Below are positions 25,101-32,846 of a DNA stretch of 38,840 nt, piece after piece (the stretch's first letter is position 1; the number at the start of each line of letters is the position of its first letter). The DNA comes from a virus, in the IMG/VR virus record IMGVR_UViG_3300040801_001947, positions 1-38,840 of that record; one strand, 5' to 3'. Below the pieces are notes generated by a model. It searched no databases. It was not told the origin of the DNA and was given only the letters and a program-made list of their open reading frames with translations. The translations under genes were made by a program, and so were the position numbers.

Positions 25101-26141
25101 CAACGTGCTTTATCTCACGAACAACAACTATGGTCATTTGGTCAACAAGAATCGTCAATGGCTATGTCCCAACGACAAGCTAGTCAATCTTGGGGATTAC
25201 AAGCTCAAGGTATGCAAATGAATCAGGACTTTGCAAGGCAAGGTTGGGCATATCAAGATAAAACTCGTAATTTGCAATGGGGTTGGAAAGTAGAAGATTT
25301 CCAAGAGAATGTCCGCTTTATGACTGGTAGAGAGCGTAGATTAGCTGAACGCCAAATGGGTAGAGAAACTACTATGCATAATCTTGAGGGCACTCAAATT
25401 GATAAACAACGTCAACAGCAGGAAGAAATTTGGGATCTTCAAGAACAACAATTTGAAATGACAAAGGAACACTTCGCCGAACAACAAAAATTCCAGGAAG
25501 AAGCACTTGAAAAACAAAAAGAATTCTATGATGAGCGAAAGAGATTGGAAGATGAATCTATTGCACTTCAGAGAGAATATCAACTCAAGCAATTAGATCT
25601 TCAAGGTGCATCTGTAGCACTTCAAAGAGAACAAGCTGAGAAAATGCATGATCTTCAAATTCAATATGAAATCCTAACACGCCAACAAGACGATCAGGTT
25701 GCTAATTGGCAAATGATCTCATTGAAAGAAATGGGATTTGTTGAAACTGCTCTATTGGGATTAGACACATTCACAGAAATTCGAGATATCTTCAAAGAGA
25801 TTTGGGGATGGGTTTCTGAAGAAGATTGGAAAAGTCCTCTTGATGTTGACAAAGCAGTTGAAGGTATTGTTGGTGAAGAAAATATGTATAAGGCTTTAGG
25901 TGGTGTTGCTGAACCTGCTCAGATTGTTGGTGAAGTGCAACAAGAACTTCTTATTTCTCCTGATGGTGGAACTATTATTCCAGTATCTAAAATCAAGAGT
26001 CCTTGGTCTGATCAAGTCTATTCAAATGTTGATAATTCATCCAAAGGAAACAATGAAATTGCTATTGTAAAAATTTACATTGGTAATAAATATCTTGGTG
26101 ACTTCATAATTGATACAGTTGAGAAGGAGATTAGGGTCTAA
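16146..26141 (+). CDS. Giant tape-measure protein fused to a two-barrel RNA polymerase-like module
   Basis: At 3331 residues this is the largest gene; its start follows AGGAG and its stop overlaps the next ATG. The C-terminal part is a tape measure: a Pro/Gly linker (about 1935-2040), hydrophobic helices (about 2415-2475, GALGLSGAAALPIAAGAGVG) and a Gln/Glu/Trp coiled coil (about 2950-3195). The N-terminal part carries RNA polymerase-like signatures in order: SGAGIVEGDLYKD (359-371) like the beta GYNxED region; a Lys/Gly segment around K519 and K531; LMGRKVKYGAS (941-951) like beta-prime LMGKRVDFSAR; RYPSQDR (998-1004) like RxPTLHR; the triad D1058-I-D1060-K-D1062; and KAGMGKSYNIRRQLEAQ (1176-1192) like the bridge helix. 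I infer a virion polymerase. The tape-measure part alone predicts roughly a 200 nm tail. The beta-side matches are weak. Confidence 0.75.
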   Translation: MAAQLPRGSRHSEAQTLLKDFLSKNYLDPTTGKSLYKVVQDPSDAERVTILRNDMRGQELTLNIATAHKAPIGWGRTAAGNKSLLVQTKYGTQYVMGATGIGSMQGNRPKIQLQSPIESLGNLINASFLRTQEKESSAGVMKQFQYGMQHGIPKYDIAGGLQQYTKNQRNSQALGVLSSDLTFMFKTKSYTERVAIQKELERRMRRPSDPNWSGLEAHVPREPTGNVLRFRAGGEISRHGTATRDTLLSVIRGEKQAYGAKYLTHGTRNQLTPIVESRQSIPVKDAEGKVTGWKNRFMYNPMKAENVTQASFRPLGTAGRPKYVKWNAVYGGEDLSETGELIPQQSLAGSMMFAPTLYSGAGIVEGDLYKDIYGAQYQGQQRAVLRNISLQDLLEEEKGITFTEQFKQGGMFRRAQDPRGHGTIGFINNQRIKLPIKRSDYLINQNEPLRMVIPQTFRKIDKGPDFEEGKSTEGIVGALQKRYPNMKVEVSPDVEDVTIMVEGGQIIGFSEKGTLQRTKSGIIRGHIGTMKQGGVEFRPNMVTGEAKSLPWAMGASFGLQPYENQIELLKRVDPELARRVSERYAGQENPVINVPKVVSDLNDVLRERGELKPEMRATTLDLWNKMLKPFMSAGDQENAANLQTFGIGRTGEQWVSTEASSDTRRFFQNIIKNKLQQMYPEADAKQVSKLARTRFRFKKMKDSDNYIFSQKTSGMLFQGVMAMSEEFAGDVNLNYEAQTAIQSKFPQTAHEMGIAVEQGPIASGKDPATKAWASAHRSLNYAATGRQGRGYHFSPKSMVMMNQEKAEEFMAHLQVGNYDAGTYTEGNDDFENLPNEQQIGIYKEAFEKTFPGADPMSTVYMPKIQKYFIPPAAAEQIGTMQMGVDVSQFTGKFMRAFEQGATAEKRQDPSMLRNFRSIQSYEATLGSALAGEHASSVMKRLMGRKVKYGASYRYVTADFLEANEGFLTDDELKKLGLNVDAINAKIEAGETIPMVLGRYPSQDRLGAAIAMKLTTEKALRARGVKDIPTSPTPGRKGDPSARDTMYVSHLFSRLGEGDIDKDELWAMLGLKDTTKIEEVTKGDRTYKIRKKGYEALNDPALMKEINAPMKQKMIMMDMIREKSFGQYAQGLDVYGELVKSMMIDPFAEATKSAKTGQNIKYEDVYKRAEEINIMNKAGMGKSYNIRRQLEAQMSMIGTGYGNEDVGNMYLTSKYTYQQYLDLLRKKKEGFSPLEELLQTANITPKRGRISAKVSGKPNTRFWDINMENKWDLSGFLMGEATEATASNQFLSYLFGAGKEGSDYIMSQIGHLNLLKANPEGATTAEGEWFSDLGNMVPDTGNLNKRNEILSKIMREGKYINESSPINRMLTERVIEKARTKGTLGEVSHYKVPWKGQATPISDVIKDPDYIRQSTAYRLLKRNAGGKIMSADELYEVKKMANEKIAKGVEPTYIENMAMAIEDINQFEAAKELFDLDYGARQATMVNEAQFGVSNLVANPVMHASEIARTAREVRAARAGTDVIGRTPNYRGIQGLSNIITRSIFGRDVMSVDNPIFGEGEHYERLLAEQAIKSDDPNAQAWKQARQKLGSWIGGRQAQSGLYYMQGNTRVEANPDFFNLEDLGEVTDSAGNRVRMTRPLFTEAKSRNPERYEATKQLLAGEQVADPRLRQGAMEGLQESLTQAEVYEKAFEQTFGGYGIAAGKLEQATKAREALQQQGASQQEIDEAIKREERAKSAFGQAGVRVQEATEQLAGEHLAGHGLTAEQLATTRKHLEGIATGEVAFTSPESQTALIKRNDSRAMQIQKAKERLSKASTEEEQQAISQEIKTLEERKTEDPFTFSIVGKEQWRQASGGTTTESDIRLLSEVSGNPEAVRQVAEQVQTANYSVPAQGEGLGMHSTQEYGISTAEDIEMVKGTMGYVPQVMNANLNAIGHVQVQNQVAAQNQINNPQQRPVPINPVQPVQNNQVPPTATGAGGTGGQPPINNGGNGMYIPMPSDQGGEYNIPLPGNIMNPQGSVGSNYIGPPNRGGFGGGGDQDFSFTNSQEWRMMRANEEYQKAVGMYEKFTEGIQVPGQEQPLPTIETLQKQLQTVTNNILGTPGADYNIEQLTKAVRKDPSQFQQSVNMNMLKEGVLTAHQARKALGALEDAQFPIDHPFIQEMIKIAGPEDSGITPSTTGNLAHLSLAGMTALGIGESPVNDKELVSMTDAVSKSFEKLDIISAKLTGTLTTAQKETDYFQNTVSKLNDKQLKKLQATEEKEAEKNLLRRDIAQQQKELEQIRQQPAQARETGKETALSSVLAGKQGKLQGIMQEEEDIASGKAGMNKFASSMRKLVGGWGLFYMKTLATMGMGSWAENYQDVEQYLTGTQEAMGKTMGAGVGIRPTAATALHRARIRGGAGAFEQLQQMQAGLADTALGDVSGAALTGVGWGILSNYVLGALGLSGAAALPIAAGAGVGALAYNRYATAISPTAPIQVGSRSLAYQQSGRTADALDYAWQGGPTLLFNPEGFKQGEKFGQLGAAIATGQDQEKLLYEEMSRVPFQKLIGTLLEGSDNEILSGIGTKLRGKYSTLTTEVPKTWEDVVNQLGGDKAKIAMFNQMFAANEDLFEGYSPEILANVFAEQQVLGTEVDLQKIKNIAGARQLGIDTSGLAGAMVSQFGATLPSGEYTRYPSLGARDNYESLISQLDMQQTDEVKGGLEFLSQLSNSGYLKERLAGEVSGKDLEKIWQDLGRMDVTKEQLQQIAITQKASEYMNLPQGNRIVTGLSLDAMMKQAGLIMPETDIDWLRKQSGTSMSPEEIRQVDTANMVKNMATTLQTSLTQTTNMSTGDTQKLAQNFINIASNDLVKGLEYMNRVNLIQNKNPYIISEMFAGKNEDLVSVDINAQGQATGLPLYTTNVSEAQASRIWGADWEAGDKTGLRSAAVRGIDTKIPEIGTLKGIRGIQWLMQQTQWEYQQQSMDIAGAQVALQREYLPKFWDVQDRQRALSHEQQLWSFGQQESSMAMSQRQASQSWGLQAQGMQMNQDFARQGWAYQDKTRNLQWGWKVEDFQENVRFMTGRERRLAERQMGRETTMHNLEGTQIDKQRQQQEEIWDLQEQQFEMTKEHFAEQQKFQEEALEKQKEFYDERKRLEDESIALQREYQLKQLDLQGASVALQREQAEKMHDLQIQYEILTRQQDDQVANWQMISLKEMGFVETALLGLDTFTEIRDIFKEIWGWVSEEDWKSPLDVDKAVEGIVGEENMYKALGGVAEPAQIVGEVQQELLISPDGGTIIPVSKIKSPWSDQVYSNVDNSSKGNNEIAIVKIYIGNKYLGDFIIDTVEKEIRV
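18966..19331 (+). other. RNA polymerase beta-prime-like catalytic core (coding segment)
   Basis: This segment of the giant gene encodes residues 941-1062: the LMGRKVKYGAS block, RYPSQDR and the DIDKD triad. The 18 residues ending in the triad (MYVSHLFSRLGEGDIDKD) align without gaps with the corresponding bacterial stretch ending NADFDGD, as I recall it. The three aspartates that would hold the catalytic magnesium are complete; the usual Gly between the second and third is Lys. Spacing from the R of RYPS to the triad is 60 residues versus about 35 in E. coli, explained by one insertion. Confidence 0.7.
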
Positions 26142-26575
26142 TGGCTACCAATAAATATATTAGTCTAAAGGATAGTGTCAATTATAAAAATAAAAAATTC
26201 CGTGTCATGTTTGAAGGGTATTTGAAATCACTTAGTAAAAATACTCAAGTAAACATAGGAATAAATGGTGGACTTGATGTAAGTATGGGCGCAATATATC
26301 AAGAAAGAAGAATGCAAATCAGATTGCGACATACTGAACCTAGTAGTGATTATGGAGGTCTTTCTGATCTCGAGTATTTTTATCTTCTCAATGATCCAAA
26401 TCCAACAACTGGAAGTCCTAGCAATGTTATTACTTTTACTGATCACTACAACAATGTTGCAAATGTTATATTGAGTGGAAAATTGGACATAAATACTCTT
26501 ACAACCGTATTGGAAGGAAACTACGCTTGGTTTATTGCTCCGATTACATTGTTATATTTGGAGTCTGAAGCATGA
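26141..26575 (+). CDS. Distal tail protein (144 aa)
   Basis: The ATG overlaps the tape-measure stop (TAATG). The 144-residue product (MATNKYISLKDSVNYKNKKF ...) is beta-rich with a polar N-terminus and includes EGYLKSLSKNTQVNIGINGG and ITFTDHYNNVANVILSG. In siphophages the gene after the tape measure encodes the distal tail protein (Dit) or a tape-measure-linked tail protein. This product is shorter than typical Dit proteins, so only the N-terminal ring domain may be present. Its stop overlaps the next start as ATGA. Confidence 0.6.
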   Translation: MATNKYISLKDSVNYKNKKFRVMFEGYLKSLSKNTQVNIGINGGLDVSMGAIYQERRMQIRLRHTEPSSDYGGLSDLEYFYLLNDPNPTTGSPSNVITFTDHYNNVANVILSGKLDINTLTTVLEGNYAWFIAPITLLYLESEA

Positions 26576-29500
26576 GAGAAACAACTTCTACTATTAATAG
26601 TGCCATTGAGAATACCTCATATAAAATAAACGTAAGTGCAACTCTTGAACCTGCTCGTATCTTCTTTGAAGAATTTGATAGTTCTTATCCCCCTGATGGA
26701 ATTGCCGATGGGTCTGGTGTATTAGATGAACCAATTCTTCAAGATATTGGTTATGATACTTCAGGAAGCACTTTTGTGACTTTCTATAATGATGGCGGTA
26801 CTCTTAAACACCAAGTTGAAGGAAGCGCAACTCTAACTTCAGATTCTCTTTCTTTAGCTGGGAAACCTGGGATATATGGAAGTAAACTCTTTCTTGTTGA
26901 GGGAACAACTCTTAAAAGATATGATATTGCTTTTCCCTCTGTTACTCTTTCTAATCCTTCCACAATAGATACCTACACAAGTGGATCCTGTTTTGTGCAT
27001 GGTGTATCTGAAACAGAATGTGTTGTTTTTGAGATTGTCGATGGTGGATTCAAGGCTCATTATCATGTATATGATAGCGGTTGGGCCAAATATTCTCAAA
27101 GTAATAGATTTATGTTTCCTAAAATTGCTAGACTTGTTGGCGAAGATGAAACTGAAAGATCCATGATGAGTTATGGGACTTTTTCTACAGCTCTAAAATT
27201 AGGAAATAACATTTTTGCCTATATATCAAATGCTTTTTCTGGTGGCATTGATGGTATTGTTTTTAATCCTATTTCCAACAGTTGGAGCGATATATTTATT
27301 GCTTTTCCTTCTGATATAAATTCTTCTTTGAGTGAATTCCGTATTGCAAATAGTTTTGTTGTGAACAATAAAGCTTTTATTGTTGGACAATTAATGAGAT
27401 ATGAAGACGCAGAAGATTTTAGTCCATACACATTAATATCAAGTAGTAGAGATGGAAAAATTTTCTCAATCGATCACTTTACTCTTGTTTCAGATCTTCC
27501 TTATCGTAGTCTTGCGATTCAGGGAAATAATTATTTATTTATGTCGGCTTGTAATAAGTTTTGTTCTTCCCAAGGAACATATTATTTTCTTGATAGTGAT
27601 GGCGCTTCTCCTTTTGCCATTTCTTTGACAGATGATCAAATGTTAGATTTTAATGGTAATTCTTTTAGATTGGGAGTTGGTAACGAATATCTTTTATATC
27701 ATGAATATATGAAAGCTGGTTCAAGAATTATTGTAAAGTTAGGGTATAAAACTTCTAATGGTTTTGAGTATACGACCTATGGTACTTATATAATTTCTGG
27801 ATTTAGCGGATCAATAAAAGACGGAGAAAGACAACTTACTGTAAATCTTGTATCAGAAAGTGAATGGCTTCTTTCTGGTTCTAATTCCCCATTTTATTCT
27901 GAAATTCTTTCTAAAAGTTCACTTGTGGATCCAATGTATGAAGATTTTTATATCGATCCTGCTGTAAATTTGGGTATTGGAGAAACAGAATTTAGTGTTG
28001 ACTTTTGGGGAAATAAAGCTTATTCAAATGGAGACTTAGGGATTACTGGTGTATATGCTGTTGATAAAGGTGGCGCAAGTGTAGTAGAAACTTCAGGTAG
28101 TCATAAATCAGGAATAGAATCTCAAGAATTAACTACTTTTTTCAATATTACTAGATATCCAAAATTCAAAAGCACAAGTGTTGATTTATCTATTTATGGT
28201 TGGTCGAGCAATAGATCTGGTTCTGTTAATGATCAAGTTGGAGTAATTTTATTTTGTAGAAGTAAATCAGACAATACAGATTATATTCTTTATCAGGCTC
28301 CTAGTAAAAGATTTCCAAACACTTATCTTACTTCTGTTAGTGGAGACGAGCCTATTGAATATACTATTTCTGGTTGTACTATTGATGATGAATTAATAAA
28401 AGTTGGACTTGTTTTTGAAGCTTCTTCTTCTACAGTATTTACACCTGTAAGAGTAGATTTTACAAGTGGGGTTCTAAAAATGGTTGATCCATTAAACAGA
28501 AATACCTCTTGGACTTTTACTTCTGGTAGCGGTTATGAATTGCCTGGTTCTGTGTTTCCTTATATTTCTACTTCTCGTAAACCATACAATGCTTTCAACT
28601 TTATGATTGGTGGAAAGTTTATTGACACTGTGACAGGATATATTTCTGGTTATCCTTGTTCTTTTGGTTTGGCTGGACTTATTTTTGATGGTGCTAATTA
28701 TATTGCAGCAAGATACAACAAAACTAATGATCAACTTGAGATTGTAAAAGTTTTAGATAATATAGAAACTATTATTACAAGTGGCTCTCATATGTCTACT
28801 ATTGGAACTGAATGCGATATTATGTTTGTTCACAAAGATGGACATTTTGAAATTTATATAAAAGAATCGGGAGTTTGGACTAAAAACTTAGAATATGATT
28901 GGCAAGATTCTGATGGATATCTTTTTAAGGACACAATTGCTTCTATGAAAGTAGGCATTTATGGTTATATAGCAATGCCTTATTTTTACACTTCTGGTGT
29001 TAGTGTTAGCTCAGATGAAGATGTTGAAAATTGTGAAGGTATTCCAATAATGCCTGGAATTTCTCAAGACATATTGGACGATTTCCCAAGTTCAGGAAAA
29101 TGTCAAATAGAAGACAGAAAATATTTATATTCTTCTAAAATTAAACCAGATATTATTCGTGGGCCTTTTCAGTTTAGACAAAGTGGTGATGGCACAAAAG
29201 GACAATATGTTGAGCCTTATGGTGATGGAACTGCTGGTTTAGAATGTCTTGATTTTAACTGGACAATGACTGACGGTACTTATACTGGAAAACTAATCGC
29301 AATTGATGATGGTTTTAGTTATATTGCTACTAATACAAAATGGCAAATATGGATTACAACTAACGGAAGTGTTATTTATTTATTGAACAGAGCAAGATAT
29401 TTGGCTTCAGGTTCAAGTATTGGTGATTATTACCATGATCTTTCTAATAGAGTTTATATGACAGGTGGTTTGATTTCTCCAAACTTAATTGAAGGCGAAT

Positions 29501-30699
29501 ACGCTAGACACGGTTTTCAATCAATGGCTACTGCTTGTTATGAAGGATCAATATGGTGTAGAAGTTTCTTCGGCTCGAGTGGAGATATAGATGCTACTAT
29601 TGAGGACTTAATAGACAAGGTTAGTAAAACTTCTAATGCGAAAGCTATATTTCCAGGTGATACTTTGTTTGATGAGATAGTATTAACTTCTGGAAATCCT
29701 AGTAAAATAGAAACAGATAATCTAGTAGATGGATTTGATGTTAGGTTTAGTTTTGAGACTATTTCTACTGGAAATTATGTTGATCTTGTTAGTGATACAC
29801 AACTAAGGGGATATACTCAAGAAAAGTCTATTTTGAGAATAAAAAAAATAAGTAATGGCAATTATCAAGCAATTTTATTAGCTTCTACTCCTGAATCAAT
29901 TTATGATAATTGTTCTTTTGAAATGCCCGATACAGCTCATAGCGCAAGAATTTTATACCATGATAATTTTGCGACTTTGTATATAGATGATATTTGGATT
30001 TACACATTTGGTGTTTCTGTTATTAAAAATAGTGAAGATCCATTAAGAAATGTAAATGGTATTACATATTCTCCAACGTTGGAATTATATTTAGAAACTG
30101 ATATGGCTACTCTCACGATTTCTGATATTAGAGTTTGTGAATTATCAGATTGGAGAGAAGCAATTTACATACCGATGGAAACTGATGGCATGTCAGCTAT
30201 TCAATCAATAATACAGGAAAGGCCTATTGAGATAGTACAAAAATCAAATGGTTCCATTTCTTATTGTTATGAGCCTATTCGAAGTATTATCAACCAAAAA
30301 GCAGACAATATTAGAAGTCACGCATTTCAAGAAAAATATCCAATGGATGGTGCTTCGGATGCTATTATTTATTATGCTGATGTAAAAACTATTCAACATT
30401 CACCATTTATAAAGAAATTTGGACTCTCTACAAGAACTATAAATTTACCAAATTTAAATGTTGGTGCACTTAAGGCTGCAAAAATAATGCTTCAAAGAAA
30501 TTATGAAAGAAGCAAAATGCATGACTTGAGTGTTAGACAAGATATTAGAATTGAAGTTGGAGATATATTATATGTTCATTACTACGCAAGTGGCACAAAA
30601 AGAGAAAGTGAATTTTATATAATTATTGAAGATGTTTCTTTGGGCGTAGCAAATAATTCTAGTATGAGAATTGTTGGCAGGGAGATTGAATATGAGTAA
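26572..30699 (+). CDS. Large tail-tip / baseplate hub protein (1375 aa)
   Basis: The start is the ATG overlapping the previous stop, with GGAG upstream. The 1375-residue protein is almost wholly beta-rich and Ser/Gly-rich, with several jelly-roll-like segments in the middle (for example around residues 640-780). Its last ~120 residues (RTINLPNLNVGALKAAKIML, then IRIEVGDILYVHYYASGTK) resemble the C-terminal hub domain of tail-associated (Tal/gp27-like) proteins, where the GD-x-hydrophobic strand is common. I infer a central tail-tip protein joining the tube to the fibres. There is no visible peptidase motif. Two dispersed palindromes lie within it. Confidence 0.65.
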   Translation: MRETTSTINSAIENTSYKINVSATLEPARIFFEEFDSSYPPDGIADGSGVLDEPILQDIGYDTSGSTFVTFYNDGGTLKHQVEGSATLTSDSLSLAGKPGIYGSKLFLVEGTTLKRYDIAFPSVTLSNPSTIDTYTSGSCFVHGVSETECVVFEIVDGGFKAHYHVYDSGWAKYSQSNRFMFPKIARLVGEDETERSMMSYGTFSTALKLGNNIFAYISNAFSGGIDGIVFNPISNSWSDIFIAFPSDINSSLSEFRIANSFVVNNKAFIVGQLMRYEDAEDFSPYTLISSSRDGKIFSIDHFTLVSDLPYRSLAIQGNNYLFMSACNKFCSSQGTYYFLDSDGASPFAISLTDDQMLDFNGNSFRLGVGNEYLLYHEYMKAGSRIIVKLGYKTSNGFEYTTYGTYIISGFSGSIKDGERQLTVNLVSESEWLLSGSNSPFYSEILSKSSLVDPMYEDFYIDPAVNLGIGETEFSVDFWGNKAYSNGDLGITGVYAVDKGGASVVETSGSHKSGIESQELTTFFNITRYPKFKSTSVDLSIYGWSSNRSGSVNDQVGVILFCRSKSDNTDYILYQAPSKRFPNTYLTSVSGDEPIEYTISGCTIDDELIKVGLVFEASSSTVFTPVRVDFTSGVLKMVDPLNRNTSWTFTSGSGYELPGSVFPYISTSRKPYNAFNFMIGGKFIDTVTGYISGYPCSFGLAGLIFDGANYIAARYNKTNDQLEIVKVLDNIETIITSGSHMSTIGTECDIMFVHKDGHFEIYIKESGVWTKNLEYDWQDSDGYLFKDTIASMKVGIYGYIAMPYFYTSGVSVSSDEDVENCEGIPIMPGISQDILDDFPSSGKCQIEDRKYLYSSKIKPDIIRGPFQFRQSGDGTKGQYVEPYGDGTAGLECLDFNWTMTDGTYTGKLIAIDDGFSYIATNTKWQIWITTNGSVIYLLNRARYLASGSSIGDYYHDLSNRVYMTGGLISPNLIEGEYARHGFQSMATACYEGSIWCRSFFGSSGDIDATIEDLIDKVSKTSNAKAIFPGDTLFDEIVLTSGNPSKIETDNLVDGFDVRFSFETISTGNYVDLVSDTQLRGYTQEKSILRIKKISNGNYQAILLASTPESIYDNCSFEMPDTAHSARILYHDNFATLYIDDIWIYTFGVSVIKNSEDPLRNVNGITYSPTLELYLETDMATLTISDIRVCELSDWREAIYIPMETDGMSAIQSIIQERPIEIVQKSNGSISYCYEPIRSIINQKADNIRSHAFQEKYPMDGASDAIIYYADVKTIQHSPFIKKFGLSTRTINLPNLNVGALKAAKIMLQRNYERSKMHDLSVRQDIRIEVGDILYVHYYASGTKRESEFYIIIEDVSLGVANNSSMRIVGREIEYE
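27273..27287. repeat. Palindrome copy TTCCAAC-A-GTTGGAG (in coding sequence)
   Basis: The inner 13 bases (TCCAACAGTTGGA) are a perfect inverted repeat and only the outermost pair mismatches. It lies in the tail-tip gene, encoding part of ISNSWS. Confidence 0.5.
30072..30083. repeat. Palindrome copy TCCAACGTTGGA (in coding sequence)
   Basis: This is a perfect 12-base inverted repeat with the shared core, in the tail-tip gene in a reading frame (SPTLEL) different from other copies. Confidence 0.5.
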
Positions 30700-31456
30700 A
30701 TTAAGTAGAAATATAAGAGTTATGAATCGCCAAGGAACCTTTTATTCAGCAAAAGTTATTGAAGTCGTTGGCAACCGAGCTACTGTAAGATTATCTGAGG
30801 GAGGGGTTGTTTATAGATCACTTGAAGTTTATGGCGGTATTGTAAGTATAGGTCAAGTTGTCAAAGTTGATATGACAACTGATGTTCCTTATATTATTGT
30901 TTCTTCTACACAACAGCAACCAGCAGCGGTAACAACAAATATAATGCCTGCAAAAAAAACAGCAAAGGGAACTGAAGTTATTACAGGCGATATATTGAGA
31001 TACTATGGAAGTTATCTTTTAGCTGGTTATCCATTAACAGTAGATGGTCTAAATACTGCTCTAAATGATCTTGAAGATAATCAAACTATTGTTTACCCAA
31101 TAGGAACACTTGAGGTTGATTTTACACTTCCAGCAAATACAAATTTCAAAGGTTCGGATCCTCTTTTGAGTATTATTTGGGGTACTGTTACTTTGTCTGG
31201 CAATACGAATTTATCTACATTGTTAATATTGGATGAATTGAGTTCTGGAAGTGGCAATGCTATCGCTGTTGTTGGCCCCTCGAGTGGTGAAACGAATATG
31301 GTAAACGTTTCGGCTAGTGCCTATACTTGTGGCAATGGAAATGCTTATGGTCTTTATCAACCTTATGGTGGAAATTCTATTGCTGGTAATTCTAAATTTA
31401 TAGGAGAAAGTAGAGACGGATTAGGTTATGGTGTTTACCAGGAGGAAGCACCATGA
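30692..31456 (+). CDS. Baseplate/tail-tip protein with an OB-like N-terminal domain (254 aa)
   Basis: I choose ATG 30692, with GGGAG upstream; it overlaps the previous stop by eight bases. The first ~75 residues (TFYSAKVIEVVGNRATVRLS ... GQVVKVDMTTDVPYIIVSS) show a small beta-barrel pattern of the kind found in baseplate hub and tail-needle proteins. The remainder is Ser/Gly/Asn-rich with strand repeats (TLEVDFTLPANTNFKGSDPL) and may be a beta-helix. A tail-tip structural role is likely. I cannot name the family. Confidence 0.6.
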   Translation: MSKLSRNIRVMNRQGTFYSAKVIEVVGNRATVRLSEGGVVYRSLEVYGGIVSIGQVVKVDMTTDVPYIIVSSTQQQPAAVTTNIMPAKKTAKGTEVITGDILRYYGSYLLAGYPLTVDGLNTALNDLEDNQTIVYPIGTLEVDFTLPANTNFKGSDPLLSIIWGTVTLSGNTNLSTLLILDELSSGSGNAIAVVGPSSGETNMVNVSASAYTCGNGNAYGLYQPYGGNSIAGNSKFIGESRDGLGYGVYQEEAP

Positions 31457-31575
31457 TAACAATTACTGAATCAGAAGTTTATGGATCTACTAGCGATTAT
31501 GAGGGAAGTGATATTTATGTTTACAATAATGTTCAACCCCCATCTACTATTGATGATCATTGTGAAGAAGAATAA
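31453..31575 (+). CDS. Small acidic protein (40 aa)
   Basis: This short frame starts at the ATG overlapping the previous stop (ATGA), with GGAGGAAGCACC upstream as ribosome site, and ends with TAA two bases before the next gene's start. It encodes 40 residues (MITITESEVYGSTSDYEGSD ... DDHCEEE), acidic and Ser/Tyr-rich. Coupling on both sides and a strong ribosome site support it as real. No function is recognised; it could be a small tail accessory or fibre chaperone. Confidence 0.6.
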   Translation: MITITESEVYGSTSDYEGSDIYVYNNVQPPSTIDDHCEEE

Positions 31576-31577
31576 TT

Positions 31578-32846
31578 ATGACAACTATTAAGAGGTCAAA
31601 AATATTAGGTAGTACCGCTGATTATTTTGGAGATATTACTGTTTTTGGTAATTCACAACCAGAGAGCAAATTGAATGATTATTGTCCTTTTACTAAGGTT
31701 TTAGATTCAGAGAGCATGGTTCATATGTCAATGTATGCAGATCGACCATCTCATCTTTATACAGGATTTGATAGCAATTATTCAATAAAAACATTAACTT
31801 CTGGAAGTAATGCGAATGCATATAATATTGTAAGTGATAAAAACTTTATTATTACGCCTGAACAAGTTCTTGATCTAAGAACAGGTATAGCTTATGACAA
31901 CGAGATTGAGGACATTACAAGTATTGGTTGTTTGATGGATAGCGGAAGGCTTTTGTGTTGTAAAAAGGTTAGCACCACCTTGTATTGGAAAATAGCAGAT
32001 CCGTTTACTGGACAAGAATATGATAATTTGACAAATTTAGACACAACAGGTTTGATTAGTTTTAGATACTATTTTAGAAATAATACAAAAGAATACGTTG
32101 GTAGTAGCAACGCAAGCAATAGTAATATGGAAGAACTTTACAATCTTACAGATGATAGCAAAAGAACTGTTTGGTATTTCGGTAGTGGAACTACTGGATA
32201 TTGGGATTTATATTATAACGATACTGCTCCTAAATCACTTGTGAAACAAAATTGGTTTTCTGGTGGTACTCCTGCATGGAGAATTACTTTCTATAATGTT
32301 TTCAATAGTTATTCCCAAGATGTTGTTTATACTTCGTCACCAGCAGAGCAATCATATCCTGTTGCAATTGATCAAAATAATAGTTGTTTATATATAAGAT
32401 ATCCTACTTCTCAAACAATTACTAGATACAATATTGACACTTGGGTTAAAACTAATAACTGGATAACTGGAATTAGTTTGATTGACCAAGATCCGAATAT
32501 AGTGTTTGATAACAAACTGCTCGTTCTTGAAGGTAGTAATTTGTGGAATTTCACAAGTGGGTCTTTAATGTGCTCTACTTTTCCTTCTCTGGACAGTGTA
32601 CTTTATATAGGAGACAATAAAAATCAATGGATTTGGGGAAGGGATGGTACTGATTTAGTTGCAATAGATTTTGATGGAGATGAACAATATAGAATAGAAG
32701 ATGTTATGCCTGATACGCCAACGAATGTTTTAATAGATTTTCAAAAAAATAAATTTATATTAACTTGGATTCGAGGTTTTGATCCCTTATATAATGCATT
32801 ATATGGTCATACAATTATTCATTGGGATTATGAGGAAACGGAGTAA
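31578..32846 (+). CDS. Beta-rich tail protein (422 aa)
   Basis: The 422-residue product has a repetitive beta-strand pattern with frequent Trp, Tyr and Asn-Gly turns (for example WYFGSGTTGYWDLYYNDTAP), consistent with a propeller-like or beta-rich fibre domain. It lies between the tail tip and the fibre gene, so it is probably an adhesion or attachment component. The start has only a weak GAAGAAG ribosome site and probably depends on coupling to the small gene two bases upstream. A DFDGD string near residue 364 is discussed and rejected as catalytic. Confidence 0.6.
   Translation: MTTIKRSKILGSTADYFGDITVFGNSQPESKLNDYCPFTKVLDSESMVHMSMYADRPSHLYTGFDSNYSIKTLTSGSNANAYNIVSDKNFIITPEQVLDLRTGIAYDNEIEDITSIGCLMDSGRLLCCKKVSTTLYWKIADPFTGQEYDNLTNLDTTGLISFRYYFRNNTKEYVGSSNASNSNMEELYNLTDDSKRTVWYFGSGTTGYWDLYYNDTAPKSLVKQNWFSGGTPAWRITFYNVFNSYSQDVVYTSSPAEQSYPVAIDQNNSCLYIRYPTSQTITRYNIDTWVKTNNWITGISLIDQDPNIVFDNKLLVLEGSNLWNFTSGSLMCSTFPSLDSVLYIGDNKNQWIWGRDGTDLVAIDFDGDEQYRIEDVMPDTPTNVLIDFQKNKFILTWIRGFDPLYNALYGHTIIHWDYEETE

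Noticed and set aside
32667-32681. DFDGD string in the 422-aa tail protein, identical to the RNA polymerase catalytic motif
   Set aside because: No other polymerase motif is near it; the surrounding protein is a repetitive beta-rich tail protein and the string sits in a turn. The true candidate triad is in the giant tape-measure gene.
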